Below are positions 18,681-25,709 of a DNA stretch of 64,000 nucleotides, one piece after another. The translations under genes were made by a program, and so were the position numbers. Each line of letters starts with the position of its first letter. Positions within the stretch are counted from its first letter, which is position 1. The DNA is taken from assembly GCA_963826105.1 (NCBI GenBank), contig CAWGWA010000011.1, positions 78,890 to 142,889 of the forward strand, in the 5' to 3' direction. Source of the DNA: WHTI01 sp963826105 (GTDB lineage Bacteria > Actinomycetota > CADDZG01 > WHSQ01). A model generated the notes under the pieces. That model had not been told where the DNA came from and searched no databases. It worked only from the letters and a program-made list of their open reading frames with translations.

Positions 18681-19586
18681 ATGGACGTGATGCGGACGCC
18701 GGACGAACGGTTCGAGGGTCTCTCGGGTTTCCCGTTCGCTCCGAACTACATCGAGGTGACCTCGGGAAACAGCGGTTCGCTACGCATGCATTACATCGAC
18801 GAAGGCTCGGGGCCGGTGGTTCTGCTCCTCCACGGCGAACCGTCGTGGAGCTACCTCTACCGAAAGATGATCCCGCCGCTCGTCGATGCAGGCCTGCGCG
18901 CGGTAGCCCCCGACCTGATCGGGTTCGGACGCTCCGACAAACCGGCGGCCCGCACCGACTACACCTTCCAGCGCCATGTCGACTGGATACGCAGCTTCGT
19001 CGAGGCGCTCGATCTCAAGGACATCACTCTTTTCGGTCAGGACTGGGGTGGGCTGATCGGTCTGCGATTGGTCGCCGAAGAGACCGACCGCTTCGCGCGC
19101 GTGGTTGCGGCCAACACATTCCTTCCAACCGGCGATCAGCCGATGCCCGAAGCGTTCCACAACTGGAGGAAGTTCGTGCAGGAGGTCGAGGCGTTCGACA
19201 TCGGCCGATCGGTACAACGAGGATGCGTGGGTGAGCTTCCTCCGGAAGTAGTCAGCGCCTACAGCGCGCCATTCCCGGATGAGAGCTACAAGGAAGGTGC
19301 CCGGCAGTTCCCCACACTGGTGCCTGCGAATCCCGACGATCCGGCAACTCCCGCCAACCGAGCCGCGTGGGAGGTGCTATCGCGCTTCGAGAAACCGTTC
19401 CTCACCGCGTTCGGTGATTCGGATCCGATCACCAGGGGTGGGGACATGCTCATGCAGGCCATCATCCCCGGCGCGGCGAACCAGCCCCACAGGACACTCG
19501 AACGTTGCGGTCATTTCATCCAGGAAGACCGGGGCGAAGAGATCGCCGGGATAATCATCGACTTCGTAGAAAGGACGTCGCCGTGA
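18681..19586 (+). CDS. Haloalkane dehalogenase-like alpha/beta hydrolase
   Basis: A 301-residue alpha/beta hydrolase. The dehalogenase hallmarks are visible: oxyanion loop HGEPSWSYLYRKMIPPL, nucleophilic aspartate in LFGQDWGGLIG, the GFGRSDKP loop, and catalytic histidine in RCGHFIQEDRGEEIA. An aspartate nucleophile distinguishes it from serine esterases and fits haloalkane dehalogenase subfamily I. Epoxide hydrolase is less likely given the HGEPSW loop. The stop overlaps the following gene as GTGA. Confidence 0.88.
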   Translation: MDVMRTPDERFEGLSGFPFAPNYIEVTSGNSGSLRMHYIDEGSGPVVLLLHGEPSWSYLYRKMIPPLVDAGLRAVAPDLIGFGRSDKPAARTDYTFQRHVDWIRSFVEALDLKDITLFGQDWGGLIGLRLVAEETDRFARVVAANTFLPTGDQPMPEAFHNWRKFVQEVEAFDIGRSVQRGCVGELPPEVVSAYSAPFPDESYKEGARQFPTLVPANPDDPATPANRAAWEVLSRFEKPFLTAFGDSDPITRGGDMLMQAIIPGAANQPHRTLERCGHFIQEDRGEEIAGIIIDFVERTSP

Positions 19587-20020
19587 CCATGGACCCCGCT
19601 CAGATCGGACCCGAAGAATTCGCTCAACTCGTCAAGACCGCTCCGGATGACCAGATCGAGGAAGTCATCCACTCGGTGGGGACCGAGAAGACCCTTACCC
19701 GGATCTTCGAGGGCTTCGAAGAGCGCTTCGTTCCGGCCAAGGCCGAGGGCGTCTCCGCGGACATCCTGTTCGTGATCAAGGACGACAAGGAGGAGCACCC
19801 CTACGTCGTCTCGATCAAGGACGGGACCTGCACCACCCGCCGTGAGCAGATCTCCGATCCGAAGACCACGCTGTCGCTGAAACTGCTTCCGTTCGTGAAG
19901 CTCGTAACCGGTCAGGCCGACGGCATGAAGCTGTTCATGACCCGCAAGCTCAAGATCTCGGGCGATCTCATGTTCGCCCAACGGGTGATGACGTTCTTCG
20001 ACCGCCCCAGCGCCGACTAG
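19583..20020 (+). CDS. SCP2-type sterol/lipid-binding domain protein
   Basis: A 145-residue protein with the SCP-2 lipid-binding fold: FEERFVPAKAEGVSADILFVI, then VVSIKDGTCTTRR, DPKTTLSL, and the C-terminal LMFAQRVMTFF with RKLKISGDL before it. Members bind hydrophobic ligands. I take the GTG at 19583, which overlaps the stop of the hydrolase gene, so the two are probably co-translated; an ATG two codons later is also possible. Confidence 0.8.
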   Translation: MTMDPAQIGPEEFAQLVKTAPDDQIEEVIHSVGTEKTLTRIFEGFEERFVPAKAEGVSADILFVIKDDKEEHPYVVSIKDGTCTTRREQISDPKTTLSLKLLPFVKLVTGQADGMKLFMTRKLKISGDLMFAQRVMTFFDRPSAD

Positions 20021-20235
20021 ACCCGACTAGAGATACCAACCTCTCAAGCAGGGGCCCCGGCGGACCACGTAGTACCCAGCGTCGGGGGACGGGAATCGTG
20101 GCATCACTCCGCCATTCGGCGCAGTGAGAATAAGACGTCTGGGGTCCTGGAATGAGACTCCCGGAGGATGAATGTGCCAAGGCCCGCAAGCAAGATGAGG
20201 TCGTTCTGGAACTCAGCATCCCCTAGGGAGGAAAC

Positions 20236-20322
20236 GTGACGTTCGAGGCGCCCCGCGTGATCGACTTCGGCTCTATCGCTCAGCACACCTTTGCCGGCGA
20301 CAAAGGCAAGGACAAGTTCTGA
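20236..20322 (+). CDS. RiPP precursor with lasso-type leader peptide (28 residues)
   Basis: A very small gene starting at GTG 20236 with a near-perfect ribosome-binding site (AGGGAGGAAAC). The peptide contains EAPRVIDFGSIAQHTF, which matches the (Y/F)xxPxxxxxGSxxxxT leader pattern of lasso-peptide precursors recognised by PqqD-like proteins, followed by the short tail GDKGKDKF. The tail has no Asp or Glu at position 7-9 and so cannot form the usual lasso ring. It also lacks Ser and Thr for a kinase. A PqqD-like gene and an HPr-kinase-like gene follow. With the indel rate in this window the 3' end could be wrong. The 215 bases upstream show no supported gene. Confidence 0.65.
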   Translation: MTFEAPRVIDFGSIAQHTFAGDKGKDKF

Positions 20323-20401
20323 TGGCAGGGCTTTTCCTAGCCCGCCAACGGCATCCCGCCACTTCGGCGAAACGGTCGCGCTGTCTACTAGGGGAGGATG
20401 G

Positions 20402-20686
20402 ATGAACGAGGTCTACGTACACGCTCCACGGGTCGTTTTCCGTAGCCTGAAAGAGGGAGAGGGCGGCGTCCTTCTCCACATGGGCACGGGTCAGTACCAC
20501 GGCGTCAACGAGACCGGTGCATACCTGTGGGAGAAGCTCGACGGCGCCCGCACCCTCGAGAACATCGCCGCCGACGTCACCAAGGACTTCACCGACCCGC
20601 CCAAGGGTCTCGAGACCTTGATCAAGGACTTCTTCTCCGACCTCGCCGAGCGTGAGCTCGTCGTTGCGGAGACCGTCGACGCCTAG
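20402..20686 (+). CDS. PqqD-like RiPP recognition protein
   Basis: A 94-residue winged-helix RiPP recognition element: VFRSLKEGEGGVLLHMGTGQYHGVNETGAYLWEKLDG, then ENIAADVTKDF and FFSDLAERELV. PqqD and LasB1/PadeB1-type proteins bind the leader peptide and deliver it to modifying enzymes. The ATG at 20402 follows GGGGAGG; a longer in-frame extension upstream has no such site and is rejected. It lies 80 bases after the leader-peptide gene. Confidence 0.88.
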   Translation: MNEVYVHAPRVVFRSLKEGEGGVLLHMGTGQYHGVNETGAYLWEKLDGARTLENIAADVTKDFTDPPKGLETLIKDFFSDLAERELVVAETVDA

Positions 20687-20710
20687 GGCATCGAGCGCGA
20701 CGCTAGAACG

Positions 20711-21619
20711 GTGAACTCACTTGGGACCTGTTACGGCTACGACGTCCATTCCACGATGGAGTTGTCGTACCTGCGCGGGGGAAAGGGCGATCGTCTGCAC
20801 GTCTCCGTGGTCGACGTCGATCACCCGGTGCCGGACGAGGAGCCGCTACTTGAGTGGCTCCCCACCGAACACCCCTTCGGCGCGGCCCTCTGGAAACTTC
20901 CCACCGGCCTCTGGCAACTATGGGTCGATGGCGTCGGTTGGTTCCGGATCGATCCCCAAGGCCTCCGCATCGAGGTCCCGGTTTCGACCGATCTAGTAAG
21001 GCTGGAAGAGCGGATCTGGGGTATCCCCACGCTGCTTTGTTTCCTGGAACGCGGCGACCTGCCGCTTCACGCGGCCGCGGTCGAGATCGACGGCAAGGCC
21101 GTCGTCCTGGCGGCACCGGGGCACGCCGGCAAGACCACCCTCGCGGGGGCCTGCGCCACCGCCGGCTTCCGGGTGTTGAGCGAGGACCTCACCTGCATCC
21201 GATTCAACGACGGGCACCCCTCGATCATCCCGGGTCCCGCGATGATCCGGTTGCGCGAAGACGTCTCCTCGCACGTGAAGGTTCCCGGCAACGTCCTCGG
21301 CACCAGCGAAGGCCGCGTCCACATCGGACTCGACACCGCTAACCGTGGCACTTGCGAACCAGTGCCGCTCGCAGCCGTCTACCTCCTCAACAAGACATCA
21401 GAGGGGATCGCCATCGAGCCGCACTCCCCCGTCGATGCCCTGTCCGATCTCTGGGGGTTGTCGTTCCGTGTGCCGACCGACGAAGACCGTACGAGGTGTT
21501 TCAACGGGGTCGTCGACCTCGTGAGTGCGGTTCCCGTTTACGACCTCTATCGTCCGCTGACCTACGGGACGCTCCCGCAGGTGGTCAGAGCACTTGAAGG
21601 CTCGGTGCTCCATGGTTGA
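20711..21619 (+). CDS. HPr kinase-like ATPase of RiPP cluster
   Basis: A 302-residue HprK-related protein. The P-loop APGHAGKTT lies at residues 135-143 after the conserved LPLHAAAVEIDG, and SEDL at 157-160 resembles the Walker B-proximal acidic motif. HprK-like kinases occur beside precursor and PqqD/B1 genes in lasso and related clusters, and in characterised examples phosphorylate the precursor peptide. Here the substrate is unclear because the tail of the predicted peptide lacks hydroxyl residues. It begins with GTG 24 bases after the PqqD-like gene. Confidence 0.85.
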   Translation: MNSLGTCYGYDVHSTMELSYLRGGKGDRLHVSVVDVDHPVPDEEPLLEWLPTEHPFGAALWKLPTGLWQLWVDGVGWFRIDPQGLRIEVPVSTDLVRLEERIWGIPTLLCFLERGDLPLHAAAVEIDGKAVVLAAPGHAGKTTLAGACATAGFRVLSEDLTCIRFNDGHPSIIPGPAMIRLREDVSSHVKVPGNVLGTSEGRVHIGLDTANRGTCEPVPLAAVYLLNKTSEGIAIEPHSPVDALSDLWGLSFRVPTDEDRTRCFNGVVDLVSAVPVYDLYRPLTYGTLPQVVRALEGSVLHG

Positions 21620-21764
21620 GATCAAGGTCGCGACGTTGTCACGGTTCCAGAAGATTGCACTCGCCGCGCGCATCCAGATCCTCGGTGCGAACGACGACGC
21701 TGCGTGGTGCAGTCGCTCGTCCTTCATCGCCTCCTCGCGGCGCAGGGAGACCGCCGGTAGCTAG
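21612..21764 (+). CDS. Small open frame overlapping the kinase end, possible cluster remnant
   Basis: A 50-residue frame starting at an ATG eight bases before the end of the kinase gene (MVEIKVATLSRFQKIALAAR ...). The overlap suggests translational coupling. No family is recognised; the sequence ends abruptly in an arginine/serine-rich stretch (SRSSFIASSRRRE) that looks out of frame. It could be the truncated beginning of a lost RiPP maturation gene such as a B2-type protease or a nucleotidyltransferase, or chance. Confidence 0.3.
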   Translation: MVEIKVATLSRFQKIALAARIQILGANDDAAWCSRSSFIASSRRRETAGS

Positions 21765-21964
21765 TGGTGATGGGTCGCTTCTACGACCGCTCCTAGCTTC
21801 TCGCTCCAGGTGTTGTGTCCGTGGATCAAGGTGTGGATCAAGTCATCGACGACCTCATGGTCTGACGTGGGATCGGCGGCCGCCGTCAACCACGCATCGA
21901 CCGACTTCTGATAGTCGCCCCAGGCCCCCTTCAGGTCGTTCCAATCGACTGACTCGGCCATCAT
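21761..21964 (-). CDS. Small acidic protein of unknown function
   Basis: A 67-residue protein (ESVDWNDLKGAWGDYQKSV ... HNTWSEKLGAVVEATHHH) rich in tryptophan and aspartate with a histidine-rich C-terminus. GGAGG precedes the tandem ATG codons; spacing favours the second, at 21961. No family is recognised. It converges on the RiPP locus, overlapping the preceding small frame by four bases. Confidence 0.65.
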   Translation of the reverse strand: MMAESVDWNDLKGAWGDYQKSVDAWLTAAADPTSDHEVVDDLIHTLIHGHNTWSEKLGAVVEATHHH

Positions 21965-22097
21965 TCCTCCTTCGCGGCCCGTGGGCCGATCATCTGAACC
22001 GTCAATTATCGTTCCCTGAGCCTGCCATGCCCGGGAGTACGTCTACGAGGCCACCGAAGGAGAGCGGATCAGCAAGCCGATCGAGGACTATGCGCTC

Positions 22098-23894
22098 GTG
22101 GGCGATACGCACACGGCTGCCCTCATTGCGCGCGATGGCTCGGTCGATTGGCTGTGTCTGCCCCGTTTCGACTCGCCGGCGATCTTCGCGGCGCTCCTGG
22201 ACACCGAGGATGCGGGGCACTGGTCGATCACCGTCGTCGATCAGGTCGGCGAGCCGACGCGCTCATACACCGAGGGCACTCTCATCCTCGAGACCACGCT
22301 CAGAGGGCCGTCAGGGGCCGTCACAGTCACGGATCTCATGCCGCTCGAACGCACTCTTGATGTCGACGACCCGACGCCGATCCGGTCCGACAACGCATTC
22401 CTTCGCCTCGTGCGCTGCGACGAAGGAACCGTAGATCTCGAGATGACGTTCTCGCCCCGATTCGGCTACGGGCGCGATGAACCGACGCTCGAGCAACGAG
22501 GCGGTGAGCTGCGGGCCGAGGTTAAGGACCTGTCGGTGAGCCTGCGAAGCGAGATCGACCTCGAGGTCGACGGCGGAACCGCTCGCGGTGCCTTCAGCCT
22601 CGCGGTCGATGAAAGAAGAGCTTTCGTCCTCCAAGTCAACGGCGACCAAGGGATCGGACGACTGCTCCCGGAAGATGTCGAACCGGCGATCGAAACGAGC
22701 ACGAAGTTCTGGCGTTCATGGCTAGGTCGCTGTACCTACGGAGGGATGTGGGCGGCAGAAGTGCGGACCAGCCTCCTCACGCTCAAGGGACTCACCTACT
22801 CGCCCACGGGAGGGATCGTCGCGGCGCCGACCACTTCCCTTCCGGAAGACCTCGGAGGCGTAAGGAACTGGGACTACCGTTTCTGCTGGCTGCGCGATGC
22901 GACGTTCACGCTCGACGTCCTGTTGGAGTACGGATTCACCGGCGAGGCGGTCGAGTGGCGCAACTGGCTCCTCGGAGCCATCCGCGACAACGGGGGCAAG
23001 TTGCAGCCGCTGTTCGACGTGAGAGGCGGAACCTTGCTCCCCGAGCAGGAGATCGATTGGCTCAAGGGCTACGAGAACTCCAAACCGGTGAGGATCGGTA
23101 ACGCCGCCAGCGAGCAGTTCCAGCTCGACATCTACGGCGAGATACTCGACGCGATGCACTCAGCTCGTCGTGCCGGTCTCCGGACCGCCCCCGACGAGTG
23201 GGAGATGGAGCGGAAACTCATCGGGCTGGTGCTCGAGCGGTGGATGGAACCCGATGCCGGCATCTGGGAGGTCCGTGGTCCACAGCACAACTTCGTTCAC
23301 TCCAAGGTCATGGCCTGGGTTGCGCTCGATCGTGGGATCAAGGCGGTCGAGGTGTTCGGCCTCCCCGGAGATACCAAGCAGTGGCACGATGCCCGCACCG
23401 TGATCAGGAACGACATCCTTGCCAACGGCGTCGATGAAGCACGGGGGACATTCAAGAGATCGTACGAAGACGCGGGGCTCGACGCCTCGCTTCTGATGCT
23501 GCCGATGGTCGGGTTCGTTGACGCGAACGACGACACGATGCGGAACACGATCGATGCGATCGAAGCGGATCTCGTTCGAGATGGGTTCGTCATGCGGTAC
23601 CTGAGTCCCGATGGACTTCCCGGCGACGAGGGGACGTTCCTGTTGTGCACCTGCTGGCTCGTCGACAACCTCGTGATGGTCGAAAGAGAAGACGATGCCC
23701 GCGTCTACCTCGATCGCGTCCTCGGGGTTACCAACGACCTCGGACTGCTCGCCGAGATGTACGACGTCCGAGCCGGACGACTCGTCGGTAACTTCCCCCA
23801 AGCCTTCTCTCACATCGCGGTGGCGGCCGCGGCGATGGCGTTCGAGAGCCACGGACAGACCCCGACGATCCACCGGGAGTCGCAATGGAAGTGA
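22098..23894 (+). CDS. Glycoside hydrolase family 15 protein (glucoamylase/trehalase-like)
   Basis: About 600 residues of a GH15 enzyme: a beta-sandwich domain first, then the (alpha/alpha)6 barrel with GGVRNWDYRFCWLRDATFTL, the diagnostic motif, a general-acid segment in the VRGPQHNFVHSKVMAW region, and GTFLLCTCWLVDNLV near the end. Bacterial proteins of this type act as glucoamylase, glucodextranase or trehalase. The GTG at 22098 is the first ordinary start codon, yet family similarity begins at 22068 (ISKPIEDYAL), where a good AAGGAG site precedes an ATC codon. Confidence 0.9.
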   Translation: MGDTHTAALIARDGSVDWLCLPRFDSPAIFAALLDTEDAGHWSITVVDQVGEPTRSYTEGTLILETTLRGPSGAVTVTDLMPLERTLDVDDPTPIRSDNAFLRLVRCDEGTVDLEMTFSPRFGYGRDEPTLEQRGGELRAEVKDLSVSLRSEIDLEVDGGTARGAFSLAVDERRAFVLQVNGDQGIGRLLPEDVEPAIETSTKFWRSWLGRCTYGGMWAAEVRTSLLTLKGLTYSPTGGIVAAPTTSLPEDLGGVRNWDYRFCWLRDATFTLDVLLEYGFTGEAVEWRNWLLGAIRDNGGKLQPLFDVRGGTLLPEQEIDWLKGYENSKPVRIGNAASEQFQLDIYGEILDAMHSARRAGLRTAPDEWEMERKLIGLVLERWMEPDAGIWEVRGPQHNFVHSKVMAWVALDRGIKAVEVFGLPGDTKQWHDARTVIRNDILANGVDEARGTFKRSYEDAGLDASLLMLPMVGFVDANDDTMRNTIDAIEADLVRDGFVMRYLSPDGLPGDEGTFLLCTCWLVDNLVMVEREDDARVYLDRVLGVTNDLGLLAEMYDVRAGRLVGNFPQAFSHIAVAAAAMAFESHGQTPTIHRESQWK

Positions 23895-24751
23895 TCCTCG
23901 GGCTCGGTGCGGCCATCGCCTACGGAGCCGGCGACTTCGCGGGCGGACTTGTCTCGCGCCGGACGAACGTCCTCGTCGTAGTGGGGTTGTCACAGGTCAT
24001 CGGGACCTCCACGTTGATCCCATTCCTTTTCCTCGTTGGCGGCGAGCTCACTGCTTCGGCGATGGGATGGGGAGCGCTCAGCGGGATGGCCGGAGGGATC
24101 GGCGTGATCCTCTTGTACACCGGCCTGGCCCGTGGACGGATGAGCGTGGTCGCCCCGGTCACCGCGGTGCTGGCCGCGATCGTTCCCGTCGGGTTCGGCT
24201 TGTTCGGGGGCGAGAGGCCGACGATCTTGGCGCTCGCCGGGGTAGTCGTCGCGCTCGGCGCAGTCGGCCTCGTGTCAGCGGCTCCCGATCCCGGAGCGCC
24301 CGGGGGCGGCGCAGGTACCGACGATCCGACCGCTCGGAAGGAACGCTCCGGGATCATCGAGGCCCTCGGAGCAGGCGTTGGCTTCGGATTCTTCTTCGTG
24401 CTCCTGGCCGAAGCCGGATCCGATTCAGGGCTCTATCCGATCCTGTTCGCTCGGGTCGGCTCCCTTGCCCTCGTGGGGACGATCATCCTGTTCACACGTC
24501 CGGCCGTCACAGGACTGCGCGAGTCGCGCGCCGGCATCATCGTCGCCGGGGTCCTCGATGTGGCCGCCAACGTGCTCTATCTGCTGGCAACGCGTCAGGG
24601 GCTCCTCTCGCTCGTAGCGGTGCTGACCTCTATGTATCCCGCCACCACCGTCCTTCTGGCTCGAACCGTGCTCCACGAGCGCTTCGCCCGGGCCCAGACC
24701 GTGGGCTTGATCCTCGCCGCGGCCGCCGTGGCCCTCATCGCCACCGGCTGA
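23885..24751 (+). CDS. EamA/DMT-type transporter
   Basis: A 288-residue membrane protein with ten hydrophobic segments in two repeats (MEVILGLGAAIAYGAGDFAG; then GAGVGFGFFFVLLAEAG). A charged linker at residues 140-158 (DPGAPGGGAGTDDPTARKER) separates the halves. It overlaps the GH15 gene by ten bases, so they are co-transcribed; export or import of a sugar-related metabolite is only a guess. Confidence 0.9.
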   Translation: MEVILGLGAAIAYGAGDFAGGLVSRRTNVLVVVGLSQVIGTSTLIPFLFLVGGELTASAMGWGALSGMAGGIGVILLYTGLARGRMSVVAPVTAVLAAIVPVGFGLFGGERPTILALAGVVVALGAVGLVSAAPDPGAPGGGAGTDDPTARKERSGIIEALGAGVGFGFFFVLLAEAGSDSGLYPILFARVGSLALVGTIILFTRPAVTGLRESRAGIIVAGVLDVAANVLYLLATRQGLLSLVAVLTSMYPATTVLLARTVLHERFARAQTVGLILAAAAVALIATG

Positions 24752-24784
24752 CAACGTTTCGGGGTCCTCGTGCGTCTGTGGAAT

Positions 24785-25696
24785 CTAGTCTTCCAGGAGC
24801 CGGTCGAGACGGGATCGCGCCGCGTCGAGCGACTTGGCGCGACGACGCCATCCCTTCCACGGATCGTTCTCCGCGCGTTTGAGCGCGTCTTTGAATGAGT
24901 ACTTGCGTGGATGGAAGCCTCTCGCGCCGACCTCTTTCCAATCGAGGGGGACCGCGACCGGAGCGCCCGGGAGGGGACGTACGGAGTACGGAGCGACGAC
25001 GGTTGCGGCCGGAGCGTTGCGCATCCAGTCGAGAAACAGGCGGCCCTTGCGTTTGTCCTTGCGTCCCTCGATCGTCAGTTCCTCGGGATGCCTGCGTGCG
25101 AGCAGCTCCATCACGTCGCGAGCGAACGGCCTCGTCTCGTCGTAGGTGGTCCCTTTGACTGGAACCGTCAGATGCAGGCCGCTTGACCCACTCGTCTTGA
25201 CGAACGGTACGAATCCGAGGTCCTCGAGCAACTCCCGGGTGAGCTTCGCCGCGTGCCTTACCTCCGAGAAATCGTCCGACGACGGGTCGAGATCGAAGAC
25301 GATCTGATCGGGCGCGTTGAGATCGTCGACTGTGTTCAACGACATGTGCACGGTGATGGTCCCCTGGGTCGCGAGGTACGGGAGAACCGGTCCCGCGCCG
25401 ACCACGTGATCGACCGTTCCTCCACCGCGTTTGCCGACTGTCTGGCGCTCGATCCAGTCGGGAAAGTGCTTCGACGCGTCTTTCTGGAAGAACATCTTTC
25501 CGGAGATCCCGTCGGGGAAGCGCTCCATCGTCAAAAGGCGATCGGCAACGTACGAGCCCATGGCCGGCGCGATATCTCGGTAGTACTCGAACAGATCGGT
25601 CTTGGTGAAGCCCTCCTTGGGCCACAGAACCTTGTCGGGGTTCGACAGGCCGATCGATCTGCGACCGACCTTCATCATGACCTTCTTGCTCGCCAT
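24785..25696 (-). CDS. LigD-type DNA polymerase/primase (NHEJ polymerase domain)
   Basis: A 303-residue stand-alone LigD polymerase domain of the archaeo-eukaryotic primase family. Landmarks: SNPDKVLWPKEGFTKTDL at the start, the metal-binding pair in VFDLDPSSDD, KTSGSSGLHLTVPV, and LFLDWMRNAPAATVVAPYS. It fills gaps with ribonucleotides or deoxynucleotides during Ku-dependent end joining. Ku and a ligase are not in the window. Actinobacteria often encode several such separate domains. Confidence 0.93.
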   Translation of the reverse strand: MASKKVMMKVGRRSIGLSNPDKVLWPKEGFTKTDLFEYYRDIAPAMGSYVADRLLTMERFPDGISGKMFFQKDASKHFPDWIERQTVGKRGGGTVDHVVGAGPVLPYLATQGTITVHMSLNTVDDLNAPDQIVFDLDPSSDDFSEVRHAAKLTRELLEDLGFVPFVKTSGSSGLHLTVPVKGTTYDETRPFARDVMELLARRHPEELTIEGRKDKRKGRLFLDWMRNAPAATVVAPYSVRPLPGAPVAVPLDWKEVGARGFHPRKYSFKDALKRAENDPWKGWRRRAKSLDAARSRLDRLLED

Positions 25697-25709
25697 CAGG
25701 TCCTCCGGT

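Noticed and set aside
20168..20239. A 23-codon frame overlapping the leader-peptide gene by GTGA
   Set aside because: The ribosome-binding sequence directly abuts the ATG with no spacing, and the peptide has no recognisable pattern.
20291..20401. An N-terminal extension of the PqqD-like protein
   Set aside because: Family similarity begins at MNEVYVHAPRV, where the ATG at 20402 has a GGGGAGG site.
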